Below are positions 34,272 through 42,124 of a stretch of 64,000 nucleotides of DNA, piece after piece (the stretch's first letter is position 1; every line of letters starts with the position of its first letter). The position numbers and the translations under genes are program-made. Source of the DNA: Streptomyces sp. 2114.4 (GTDB lineage: Bacteria; Actinomycetota; Actinomycetes; Streptomycetales; Streptomycetaceae); contig NZ_FYEY01000001.1 of assembly GCF_900187385.1 (NCBI RefSeq), forward strand, positions 5,580,001 to 5,644,000. Reading direction: 5' to 3'. The notes below the pieces were generated by a model. It saw only the letters and a list, made by a program, of their open reading frames with translations, had not been told where the DNA came from and ran no database searches.

Positions 34272-34622
34272 GTGGACATCAAGACCGCCGCCGCCCTGCA
34301 CCGACTGCGCCTGGCCTCCATCCCGGAGGCGCTTTCCTTCCCGGCGCTGCTGATCTTCGGCACCGGCTTCCGCCTGGCCTTCGACTACGACTCCCTGGTG
34401 ATGCCGCTCGGTCTGATCCACGGGCTGCTGTTCATCACGTACGTGGTGCTGCTGCTGGACGTGTGGAACCGCACCAAGTGGCCCTTCAAGCGCGTCGCCT
34501 TCTTCTTCGTGCTGGCGATCCTGCCGTTCGGCGGCCTCTACGGGGACAAGGTGCTCAAGCGCGAGGAAGAGGCCGGTGTGATCGCGGCCCGCGCCCGCAA
34601 GGAAGGCGTCCTGAACACATGA
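34272..34622 (+). CDS. DUF3817 integral membrane protein
   Basis: The 116-aa protein has three predicted membrane helices (about 19-36, 44-64, 74-92), with LGLIHGLLFITYVVLLLDVW and WPFKRVAFFFVLAILPFGGLYGDKVL, the pattern of DUF3817 (YdzA-like) proteins, and a charged cytoplasmic tail. The GTG start has GAGG 8 nt upstream. It overlaps the next gene as ATGA. A second, shorter DUF3817 protein is encoded at 38128. The role is unknown. Confidence 0.88.
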   Translation: MDIKTAAALHRLRLASIPEALSFPALLIFGTGFRLAFDYDSLVMPLGLIHGLLFITYVVLLLDVWNRTKWPFKRVAFFFVLAILPFGGLYGDKVLKREEEAGVIAARARKEGVLNT

Positions 34623-34930
34623 TCGTCGCCTTCTCCGTGAGCCCCCTGGGGGTCGGCGAGGACGTCGGCGAGTACGTCGCCGACGCGGTCCGGGTCGTCC
34701 GCGAGTCGGGGCTGCCACACCGTACGGACGCGATGTTCACCTCCCTCGAAGGTGAGTGGGACGAGGTCATGGACGTCGTCAAGCGTGCGGTCGCGGCCGT
34801 CGAGGCGCGCTGTGGGCGGGTCTCCCTGGTGCTCAAGGCCGATATCCGGCCCGGCGTCACGGACGGACTGACCTCGAAGGTGGAGACCGTGGAGCGGTAC
34901 CTCGCCGAGGGCGACGCCCGCCGCTCCTGA
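34619..34930 (+). CDS. MTH1187 family thiamine-binding protein
   Basis: The 103-aa protein is a ferredoxin-like MTH1187/YkoF-type domain: MIVAFSVSPLG at the start, HRTDAMFTSLEGEWDEVMDVVKRA in the middle and VSLVLKADIRPGVTDGL at the end. Family members bind thiamine-like molecules or HMP and form tetramers. The ATG overlaps the DUF3817 stop by 4 nt, so the membrane protein and this soluble protein are made together. Whether they cooperate in thiamine handling is inference. Confidence 0.88.
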   Translation: MIVAFSVSPLGVGEDVGEYVADAVRVVRESGLPHRTDAMFTSLEGEWDEVMDVVKRAVAAVEARCGRVSLVLKADIRPGVTDGLTSKVETVERYLAEGDARRS

Positions 34931-34987
34931 GCGGTCCCCCTCCGCAGCAGCGGTGTGCCGGTGGCACCCCGGGCGGCCGGCCGGGCC

Positions 34988-35968
34988 TCACCCTCCCGCC
35001 GCCAGCGTGATCCCCAGCGGGGTGCGCTCGTAGAGCACCTGGTGTCCGTGCCGGTGGGAGGTCAGCAGGCCGGCGTCGCGCAGTACGGACAGATGCCCCG
35101 AGACGGAGGACGGCGCCAGGCCCAGCCGGTGGGCCAGGGCCGTCGTGGTCGCCGGGGCGTCCAGAGCGGCCAGTACGGCGGCCCGGTTCGCCCCCAGCAG
35201 CCGCGCCAGCGCCGGGCCCGTCTCCGGCTCGGTCCACAGCCCGCCGATGCCGCGCGCCGGATAGATGACGGTGGGCTGCCAGGGCGGTTTGAACCCGCTG
35301 ACCACGTCCGGCCAGACGAAGACGCTGGGCAGCAACAGCACCCCGCGGCCTGCCAGATCCTGCATCCGGGCGACCTCGGTGCGGGTACGGACGGTGAGGG
35401 TGTCGCCCGACCAGGACACCCGCGGATGCAGATCGGCGAACAGCCGCTGCAGCCCGCCGCCCGCCAACTGGCGCGAGCGGTAGGCGATCTCGGCCTCCAG
35501 CAGCGCCCGCAGCCGGGGCCAGTCCGCGGCGATCAGCGTCCGCCAGGCCCGCTCGGTGACCTCGGCCAGCTCCTGGACGGCGCCCGCCGGGTCCGCCAGC
35601 GCCGCCCGGCCGTGCTCCGACCGTGCGGCACCCGGCGTGCACGCCAGCGACGCGGCCATCTCGGCGCGCGCCAGGGCGGGGTCGGTGGCCCGCAGCCGGG
35701 CCAGCTCCTCGTCGAAGCCGGTCGTCGGGGTGTCCGGCGGGCGGCCCAGGAAGTCCGGTGTGTAGCCCGACGACGGCATGAACCGCCACAGCGGTGTCAG
35801 GTCCAGGCCGGCCAGCCTCTCGTGCATCCGGCGCAGCCACGGCGTGTGGTAGCCGTGCCGGTCGGCGTGGCGCAGGGTCCGTACGGCCTCATGGGTCTCG
35901 CACAGTGGTGAGACGGCGAACCGGATGCGGAGCAGATCGTCGGCGCGGAAGTGCAGATTGACCGGCAT
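34988..35968 (-). CDS. ArsR-family regulator with DUF5937-like N-terminal domain
   Basis: The 326-aa protein has a large N-terminal domain (about 1-235), with LHFRADDLLRIRFAVSPLCET and W-rich PPWQPTVIYPARGIGGLW, and a C-terminal ArsR winged helix (about 245-320), with LAHRLGLAPSSVSGHLSVLRDAGLLTSHRHGHQVLYERT. The long N-terminal part is typical of actinobacterial DUF5937-ArsR proteins and may bind a ligand. ATG 35968 is chosen; the frame stays open far upstream as a shadow of the MFS gene. It diverges from the MFS transporter gene 78 bp away, its probable target. Confidence 0.87.
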   Translation of the reverse strand: MPVNLHFRADDLLRIRFAVSPLCETHEAVRTLRHADRHGYHTPWLRRMHERLAGLDLTPLWRFMPSSGYTPDFLGRPPDTPTTGFDEELARLRATDPALARAEMAASLACTPGAARSEHGRAALADPAGAVQELAEVTERAWRTLIAADWPRLRALLEAEIAYRSRQLAGGGLQRLFADLHPRVSWSGDTLTVRTRTEVARMQDLAGRGVLLLPSVFVWPDVVSGFKPPWQPTVIYPARGIGGLWTEPETGPALARLLGANRAAVLAALDAPATTTALAHRLGLAPSSVSGHLSVLRDAGLLTSHRHGHQVLYERTPLGITLAAGG

Positions 35969-36046
35969 GCCTGTGCCCCCCACGCCCAGGATTCGGCTCT
36001 GGCCGAAAGAGTACGGCCCCCAACCGGGCTCCGGCAGGCTGCGGAC

Positions 36047-37489
36047 ATGTCGTCGCCGCCTTCCGGGCCCGCTTCGCCGGACCGTTCCGCCTGCCCCGAC
36101 GGCGGAGCCGCCGCCACACCCGCTGCCACCACCACCTCCACGGCCACCGCAGGACCCGCTGCCGCCGCCGGGCCGGATGCCGCAGCCGGACCGCACTCCG
36201 ATGAGGCCCGCCCGGCCGGCTATCGCGCCGTCTTCGCCGTCCCGGAGTTCCGGTGCGTCTTCGCCGCGCATCTGCTGTCCTCGCTCGGCGTGGTCGTCTG
36301 CGAGCTCGCCCTGTCCGTCCTGGTCTTCGAGCGCACCGCGTCGCCGCTGCTGAGCGCCCTGACCTTCGCGCTGGGACTGCTGCCGTACGTCATCGGCGGG
36401 ACGCTGCTGTCCGCGGTCGCCGACCGGTATCCGGCCCGGCGGGTGCTGGTCGGCTGCGATGTGCTGTGCGCGCTGGCGGCGGCGGGGATGGTGGCGCCGG
36501 GCGCACCGGTCGCGGTCCTGCTGGTGCTGCGCTGTGTGATCGCGGCCATCGCGCCGGTCTTCGCCGGGACCCGCGCGGCGACGCTGGGGGAGATCCTGGG
36601 CGAGGGGGAGCTGTTCGTCCTGGGGCGGTCGGTGATCCGCCTCGTCAACCAGAGCGCGCAGCTCGCCGGGTTCGGGGCCGGGGGCCTGCTGCTCGTCGCC
36701 GTGGCCCCCAGAGGGGTACTGGCGCTCACCGCCGGTACGTTCCTGGGGTCGGCCCTGCTGCTGCGGCTGGGGACCCTGGCGCGGCCGGCCCGTGACCGGG
36801 CCCGGGGCCCGGGGCGCGGTGCGCTGCTGGGGGCCTCGCTGGACGGCGGCCGGCGGCTGCTGGCCGACCGCCGGGTACGGGCGCTGCTGTTGCTGACGTG
36901 GCTGCCGCCGGCGTTCGTCGTGATCCCCGAGGCGCTGCTGGTCGCCTACGGGGGCCTGCTCGGCGTCGGCCCGGCCGGCATGGGACTGCTGATGTGCAGC
37001 ATGCCCGTCGGGGCGGTGGTGGCCGAGGCCGTGGCGGGCTCGTTCCTCTCCCCGCACGCCCGCGCCCGGCTCACTTTCCCCATGGGGCTCTTCGCCGTGC
37101 TGCCCTCGCTCGGCTTCGCCGCGCAGCCCTCCCTCGGCTGGGCGCTGCTGCTGCTCGTACTGACCGGCACCGGGATCTCGTACAACTTCGGGGTCGACCG
37201 CTGGTTCGTCGACGCGGTCCCCGAAAGGCTGCTGGGACAGGCGATGACGGTGATGCAGGCCGGGCGGATGACGGCGATGGGGCTGGCGATGGGGCTGGCC
37301 GGTGCCGCCGCGGAGGTTGCCCCGCTGCGCGTCGTGATGCCGGCGGCCGGAGTGGTGGGGGCGGGGTGCGTCCTGGTGGTGATCCGGGAGGTGCGGCGTA
37401 CGGCGCCGGGACGGCCGGCGGGAGCGGTCCGTGCGGGGGGTACAGGGGCGTGCGGGCCGGCCGGACCGCTTCCCGGTACCGAAAACTGA
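36047..37489 (+). CDS. MFS transporter
   Basis: The 480-aa protein has an Ala/Pro/Thr-rich N-terminal leader of about 55 residues, then about 12 membrane helices in two halves, resembling the EntS/MFS_3 type exporters (FRCVFAAHLLSSLGVVVCELALSVLVFERTASPLLSAL). It ends in a Gly/Pro tail. ATG 36047 has only a weak AGG upstream. Divergence from the ArsR-type gene suggests control by it; the substrate is unknown. Confidence 0.88.
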   Translation: MSSPPSGPASPDRSACPDGGAAATPAATTTSTATAGPAAAAGPDAAAGPHSDEARPAGYRAVFAVPEFRCVFAAHLLSSLGVVVCELALSVLVFERTASPLLSALTFALGLLPYVIGGTLLSAVADRYPARRVLVGCDVLCALAAAGMVAPGAPVAVLLVLRCVIAAIAPVFAGTRAATLGEILGEGELFVLGRSVIRLVNQSAQLAGFGAGGLLLVAVAPRGVLALTAGTFLGSALLLRLGTLARPARDRARGPGRGALLGASLDGGRRLLADRRVRALLLLTWLPPAFVVIPEALLVAYGGLLGVGPAGMGLLMCSMPVGAVVAEAVAGSFLSPHARARLTFPMGLFAVLPSLGFAAQPSLGWALLLLVLTGTGISYNFGVDRWFVDAVPERLLGQAMTVMQAGRMTAMGLAMGLAGAAAEVAPLRVVMPAAGVVGAGCVLVVIREVRRTAPGRPAGAVRAGGTGACGPAGPLPGTEN

Positions 37490-37519
37490 GACACGGCTGA
37501 TCAGCATGTGACCTCCCGG

Positions 37520-37525
37520 TAGGGT
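37520..37525 (+). promoter_or_regulatory. Candidate -10 of leaderless marR
   Basis: TAGGGT lies exactly 7 nt before the GTG start at 37533. Confidence 0.45.
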
Positions 37526-37532
37526 CACAAGC

Positions 37533-38042
37533 GTGCCGAAGCCGCTCAGCCTTGCTTTCGATCCCATCGCGCGCGCCGACGAACTGTGGCGGCAGCGATG
37601 GGGCGCCGTGCCCTCGATGGCCGCCATCACCTCGATCATGCGCGCCCATCAGATCCTGCTGGCCGAGGTGGACGCGGTGGTCAAGCCGTACGGGCTGACC
37701 TTCGCGCGCTACGAGGCGCTGGTGCTGCTGACCTTCTCCAAGGCCGGTGAGCTGCCGATGTCCAAGATCGGCGAGCGGCTGATGGTGCATCCGACCTCGG
37801 TGACCAATACCGTCGACCGGCTGGTGAAGTCCGGTCTCGTGGCCAAGCGGCCGAACCCGAACGACGGGCGGGGCACGCTCGCCAGCATCACGGACAAGGG
37901 CCGTGAGGTGTGCGACGCGGCGACCCGCGACCTGATGGCGATGGACTTCGGGCTCGGGACGTACGACGCCGAGGAGTGCGGGGAGATCTTCGCGATGCTG
38001 CGGCCGTTGCGGGTGGCGGCGGAGGACTTCCAGGACGAGTAG
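37533..38042 (+). CDS. MarR-family transcriptional regulator
   Basis: The 169-aa regulator has the MarR fold: helix MRAHQILLAEVDAVVKPYGLTFARYEALVLL, recognition helix region GERLMVHPTSVTNTVDRLVKSGLV and wing KRPNPNDGRGTLASIT. The start is GTG 37533, with no ribosome site but a -10-like TAGGGT 7 nt upstream. It is followed by the DUF3817 gene and icmA on the same strand. Streptomyces relatives keep this neighbourhood, but the target genes are not known to me. Confidence 0.9.
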   Translation: MPKPLSLAFDPIARADELWRQRWGAVPSMAAITSIMRAHQILLAEVDAVVKPYGLTFARYEALVLLTFSKAGELPMSKIGERLMVHPTSVTNTVDRLVKSGLVAKRPNPNDGRGTLASITDKGREVCDAATRDLMAMDFGLGTYDAEECGEIFAMLRPLRVAAEDFQDE

Positions 38043-38115
38043 CGGGCGCCGCCGCCCGGTCCGGTGGGCCCGGTGTGCGCAGGGGGGCGGCGAAGATCGC
38101 CCCGGAACGGGCCGT

Positions 38116-38121
38116 TACGCT
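38116..38121 (+). promoter_or_regulatory. Candidate -10 of DUF3817 gene
   Basis: TACGCT lies 6 nt before the ATG at 38128, compatible with leaderless transcription. Confidence 0.35.
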
Positions 38122-38127
38122 CGGGGC

Positions 38128-38460
38128 ATGAAGCGAAGCGTCCTGACCCGTTACCGGGCGATGGCCTACATCACCGCCGTGATGCTGCTGGTGCTCTGCA
38201 CGTGCATGGTTTTCAAGTACGGCTTCGGGATGGGCAAGGACCTCACCCTCGTCGTCTCGCAGATCCACGGCGTGCTCTACATCATCTACCTGGTGTTCGC
38301 CTTCGACCTGGGCTCCAAGGCCAAGTGGAAGTTCGGCAAGCTGCTGTGGGTGCTGATCGCGGGCACCATCCCCACCGCCGCCTTCTTCGTGGAGCGTCAG
38401 GTGGTGCGGGAGGTCGAGCCGCTGATCGCCGATGACGCTCCGGAGCCGGTGAAGGCCTGA
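38128..38460 (+). CDS. DUF3817 integral membrane protein
   Basis: The 110-aa protein has three membrane helices (about 12-30, 40-58, 68-86). VSQIHGVLYIIYLVFAFDLG and WKFGKLLWVLIAGTIPTAAFFVERQV give the DUF3817 pattern and align with the 116-aa paralog at 34272. It lies between the MarR gene and icmA and has its own strong terminator at 38534. Function is unknown. Confidence 0.87.
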   Translation: MKRSVLTRYRAMAYITAVMLLVLCTCMVFKYGFGMGKDLTLVVSQIHGVLYIIYLVFAFDLGSKAKWKFGKLLWVLIAGTIPTAAFFVERQVVREVEPLIADDAPEPVKA

Positions 38461-38533
38461 CCGCTGCCGGGTGAAGGTGACCGCACCCGGTCCGCCCCGG
38501 CGTGGTTCGCCGTAACCCTGCCGACCTGCTCAT

Positions 38534-38564
38534 ACGCGCCTGTCCCGATCTCGGGCGGGCGCGT
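38534..38564 (+). terminator. Terminator after DUF3817 gene
   Basis: The left arm 38534-38548 pairs with 38551-38564 apart from a TG/C interior mismatch, and TTTGTGCTGTT follows, close to a classical intrinsic terminator. Confidence 0.75.
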
Positions 38565-38642
38565 TTGTGCTGTTCGGAGCCCGTTACGGAATGTGACCAC
38601 GGTGGCGCGTGGGGCAACTCATGGCGCTCTCCCGTCGACAAG

Positions 38643-38660
38643 TACTAGGACGTCCAAGTA
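38643..38660. promoter_or_regulatory. 18-bp palindrome in the icmA promoter region
   Basis: TACTAGGAC (38643-38651) and GTCCAAGTA (38652-38660) match at 8 of 9 positions as an inverted repeat with no spacer, 11 nt before the icmA ATG. A bound repressor would block transcription or translation initiation. Confidence 0.6.
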
Positions 38661-38671
38661 AATTCGGGAGT

Positions 38672-40372
38672 ATGGACGCTGACGCGATCGATGAGGGCCG
38701 CCGCCGCTGGCAGGCTCGGTATGACTCCGCCCGGAAGCGGGACGCGGACTTCACCACGCTTTCGGGTGATCCCGTCGAGCCGGCGTACGGGCCCCGGCCC
38801 GGAGACTCGGTCGAGGGGTTCGAGCGGATCGGGTGGCCGGGCGAGTACCCCTTCACGCGGGGGCTGTACCCGACCGGCTACCGCGGGCGGACCTGGACGA
38901 TCCGCCAGTTCGCCGGTTTCGGCAACGCCGAGCAGACCAACGAGCGCTACAAGATGATCCTCAAGGCGGGCGGCGGCGGCCTGTCCGTCGCGTTCGACAT
39001 GCCCACCCTCATGGGCCGGGACTCCGACGACCCGCGCTCGCTGGGCGAGGTCGGCCACTGCGGCGTCGCCATCGACTCGGCGGCCGACATGGAGGTCCTG
39101 TTCAAGGACATCCCGCTGGGGGACGTCACGACGTCCATGACGATCAGCGGGCCCGCCGTCCCGGTCTTCTGCATGTACCTGGTGGCCGCCGAACGGCAGG
39201 GCATCGACCCGGGCGTCCTCAACGGCACCCTGCAGACGGACATCTTCAAGGAGTACATCGCACAGAAGGAGTGGCTCTTCCAGCCCGAGCCGCACCTGCG
39301 CCTGATCGGCGACCTGATGGAGCACTGCGCGCGCGGCATCCCCGCGTACAAGCCGCTCTCGGTCTCCGGCTACCACATCCGCGAGGCGGGCGCGACGGCC
39401 GCACAGGAGCTGGCGTACACGCTCGCCGACGGCTTCGGATACGTGGAGCTCGGCCTCTCCCGCGGCCTGGACGTCAACACCTTCGCTCCCGGCCTGTCCT
39501 TCTTCTTCGACGCGCACCTGGACTTCTTCGAGGAGATCGCCAAGTTCCGCGCCGCGCGCCGGATCTGGGCCCGCTGGATGCGGGACGTCTACGGCGCGAC
39601 GAGCGAGAAGGCGCAGTGGCTGCGCTTCCACACCCAGACCGCAGGGGTCTCGCTGACCGCCCAGCAGCCGTACAACAATGTCGTACGGACCGCCGTCGAG
39701 GCGCTGGCGGCCGTGCTCGGCGGCACCAACTCGCTGCACACCAATGCGCTGGACGAGACCCTGGCGCTGCCCAGTGAGCAGGCCGCGGAGATCGCGCTGC
39801 GCACCCAGCAGGTGCTGATGGAGGAGACCGGCGTCGCCAACGTGGCGGACCCGCTCGGCGGCTCGTGGTTCATCGAGTCGCTGACCGACCGGATCGAGGC
39901 GGACGCCGAGAAGATCTTCGAGCAGATCAAGGAGCGCGGCCGGCGCGCGGTCCCCAACGGCGAGCACCCGATCGGCCCGATGACCTCCGGCATCCTGCGC
40001 GGCATCGAGGACGGCTGGTTCACCGGCGAGATCGCCGAATCCGCCTTCCGCTACCAGCAGGCGCTGGAGAAGGGCGACAAGAAGGTCGTCGGCGTCAACT
40101 GCCACCACGGCTCGGTCACCGGCGATCTGGAGATCCTGCGGGTCAGCCACGAGGTCGAGCGCGAGCAGGTGCGGGCGCTCGCGGCCCGCAAGGAGGCCCG
40201 GGACGACGCCCGGGTCCAGGTTTCCCTCAAGGCGATGCTGGAAGCCGCCCGGTCGGGCGGCAACATGATCGAGCCGATGCTGGAGGCCGTACGGGCCGAG
40301 GCGACCCTCGGCGAGATCTGCGGTGTGCTGCGGGACGAGTGGGGCGTGTATACGGAGCCGGCCGGATTCTGA
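38672..40372 (+). CDS. icmA: Isobutyryl-CoA mutase large subunit
   Basis: The 566-aa enzyme rearranges isobutyryl-CoA and n-butyryl-CoA with coenzyme B12, linking valine breakdown to polyketide precursors. It has the mutase TIM barrel (IRQFAGFG, TLQTDIFKEY, GGTNSLHTNALDE) but no B12-binding domain, as expected for IcmA, which needs a separate small subunit IcmB. F80 and Q198 are the residues that distinguish isobutyryl- from methylmalonyl-CoA mutases (Tyr and Arg there). Length equals known IcmA. ATG 38672 follows CGGGAG; an upstream frame extension is rejected. icmB is not in the window. Confidence 0.95.
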   Translation: MDADAIDEGRRRWQARYDSARKRDADFTTLSGDPVEPAYGPRPGDSVEGFERIGWPGEYPFTRGLYPTGYRGRTWTIRQFAGFGNAEQTNERYKMILKAGGGGLSVAFDMPTLMGRDSDDPRSLGEVGHCGVAIDSAADMEVLFKDIPLGDVTTSMTISGPAVPVFCMYLVAAERQGIDPGVLNGTLQTDIFKEYIAQKEWLFQPEPHLRLIGDLMEHCARGIPAYKPLSVSGYHIREAGATAAQELAYTLADGFGYVELGLSRGLDVNTFAPGLSFFFDAHLDFFEEIAKFRAARRIWARWMRDVYGATSEKAQWLRFHTQTAGVSLTAQQPYNNVVRTAVEALAAVLGGTNSLHTNALDETLALPSEQAAEIALRTQQVLMEETGVANVADPLGGSWFIESLTDRIEADAEKIFEQIKERGRRAVPNGEHPIGPMTSGILRGIEDGWFTGEIAESAFRYQQALEKGDKKVVGVNCHHGSVTGDLEILRVSHEVEREQVRALAARKEARDDARVQVSLKAMLEAARSGGNMIEPMLEAVRAEATLGEICGVLRDEWGVYTEPAGF

Positions 40373-40416
40373 GGCCAGGCCAGGAGGCCAGCAGGGACGT
40401 CCCCTCCCCCTGGGCG

Positions 40417-40446
40417 CGGGGCGGCAGGCATGGGCCTGCCGCCCCG
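40417..40446. terminator. Strong bidirectional terminator after icmA
   Basis: The arms 40417-40429 and 40434-40446 (CGGGGCGGCAGGC and its complement) form a perfect 13-bp stem with a 4-nt loop between convergent icmA and the kinase gene. Confidence 0.85.
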
Positions 40447-40501
40447 TACGGCTGCCGGGCCACGGAGCGCCGCCCGGCTCACCGGTGGCCGTACGGCGCC
40501 G

Positions 40502-42004
40502 TCAGCCCGCGGCGGGAAGCGACTGGTAGCGGCTGCCCGCGAAACGCCGCAGTGCGGTATCGAGGCCGTCCAGGCGGGTGCTCGTCTCGTTCTTCGCGGG
40601 GGAGACGAGCGTGCACTTCAGCACACCCGGCCCGGCGTGGAGCGGGGAGGGGACCCGGGCGTCCGTTCCTTCTGCGAGGGTCGCCGTCAGGGCGATGCTG
40701 CGACTGTTCCGCTTTCCGGTGAGCGTGACGGAGGAGACGTCCCGCCAGGGCACCGTGACCGTGTGCGGCCCGTGCCGCACATAGAGACCGTCCGCTCCGA
40801 CCCGCAGTGTCCTGGGGTCGAGGAGTGGCGACGAAACCTTCACCCCGTAGAGCAGATGCAGCAGCATGACGAAGAGCGTCGCCACGAACGCGGGCCCGGG
40901 CCCGTGGATCACCTCTCCGGCCCATTGCAGGAAGCCGGCGATCGTCAACGCCGAAACGACGGGCCATCGCAAGCGGCGCCAGACCGCCGCGACGCCCCAT
41001 TTCTCCACGGTGAACGCGGGGAGGGCGGCCGGTGGCGCAGCAACCGGCCGATGCCCGCGCGGTGCCGCGTCGGGCGGCTCGGCTGTGGCTGTTGAGCTCG
41101 CCGGCTGCGGTCCGGTGGCCGCCAGGGCAGCCGCGTCGGAAACGGTCTTTGCCACGGGCATCGGCGCGATGCGCGGGTCGGGGACCGTCGCGCGCGCTGC
41201 GCCCGCGAGACGTGCGAGGAGCGCGTCGGCGGTGGGACGGCCCTCCGGAGACTTGTGCAGACAGTCCCGCACCAGCCCCCGCAGCCCGTCCGGCACGGCG
41301 CTGAGATCGGGTGCCTCGTACACCACCCGGAACAACAGCGCGTGGGGGGACCCGTCACCGAAGGGTCCTGCGCCGGTGACCGCGTAGACGAGCAGGGAGC
41401 CCAGCGAGAAGACATCCGAGGGCGGGCCCACCGGCTGCCCCAGTGCCTGCTCCGGCGACATGAAGCCAGGTGTGCCCAGGACGGTCCCGGCCTTGGTCAG
41501 ATCGGTACCGCCGGTGGTCTCCAGGGCCTTGGAGATGCCGAAGTCGATGACCCTCGGACCGTCGTCGACGAGCAGGACATTGGAGGGCTTGAGGTCGCGG
41601 TGGACCAGGCCGCCTCGGTGAAACGAGGCGATGGCCTCGGCCAGTCCCGTGCCGAGCCTGCGTACCTCGGACTCGTCCAACGGGCCCTGCTGGATGACGT
41701 GTTCGTCGAGCGAGGGGCCTTCGACGTACTGGCTTGCGATCCACGGCATGGTGGCGTCCGGGTCCGCGTCGACGACCGGCGCGGTCCAGAAGCCGCCCGC
41801 CCGCATCGCGAGCTTGGCCTCGCGCCGGAACCTGTCGCGAAAACCGGGCGTGGCCGCCAGATCCTCCCGTACGACCTTCACGGCAACCCGCCGCCCCGCC
41901 AGGGATTCTCCGACGAACACCCGGCCCATCCCGCCCGAGCCCAGACGTCCCAGCAGCTGATACGGTCCGGCGGTCCGTGGGTCCGTAGCTTCCAACGGCT
42001 CCAT
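40502..42004 (-). CDS. Ser/Thr protein kinase with membrane hairpin and PH-like domain
   Basis: The 500-aa protein has a complete kinase domain (about 15-270): P-loop GSGGMG, K43, HRDLKPSN (135-142), DFG at 154 and GTPGFMSPEQ. A proline-rich linker (about 275-330) leads to two closely spaced membrane helices (about 347-364 and 370-389) and a C-terminal beta-rich domain of about 110 residues (VGADGLYVRHGPHTVTVPWRDVSSVTL) resembling bacterial PH domains. Both ends should be cytoplasmic, unlike PASTA kinases. I prefer ATG 42004, 4 nt after GGGGAG, over 42016. Substrates are unknown. Confidence 0.9.
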   Translation of the reverse strand: MEPLEATDPRTAGPYQLLGRLGSGGMGRVFVGESLAGRRVAVKVVREDLAATPGFRDRFRREAKLAMRAGGFWTAPVVDADPDATMPWIASQYVEGPSLDEHVIQQGPLDESEVRRLGTGLAEAIASFHRGGLVHRDLKPSNVLLVDDGPRVIDFGISKALETTGGTDLTKAGTVLGTPGFMSPEQALGQPVGPPSDVFSLGSLLVYAVTGAGPFGDGSPHALLFRVVYEAPDLSAVPDGLRGLVRDCLHKSPEGRPTADALLARLAGAARATVPDPRIAPMPVAKTVSDAAALAATGPQPASSTATAEPPDAAPRGHRPVAAPPAALPAFTVEKWGVAAVWRRLRWPVVSALTIAGFLQWAGEVIHGPGPAFVATLFVMLLHLLYGVKVSSPLLDPRTLRVGADGLYVRHGPHTVTVPWRDVSSVTLTGKRNSRSIALTATLAEGTDARVPSPLHAGPGVLKCTLVSPAKNETSTRLDGLDTALRRFAGSRYQSLPAAG

Positions 42005-42124
42005 CAAGCTCCCCATCCACCGCACCCGGATTTTCCGAGGCCTCACCCTAAGGGGTGTCTACCCGGTCACCGAGTCGTGGGTCCGTTCGTGGACGCTTCG
42101 CCCGCAAGGCCGCCAAGACACTGC

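Noticed and set aside
34988..37639. An 883-codon minus frame reading through the MFS gene into the ArsR-type gene
   Set aside because: Only the last 326 codons look like protein; the rest is the antisense of a clear MFS transporter gene.
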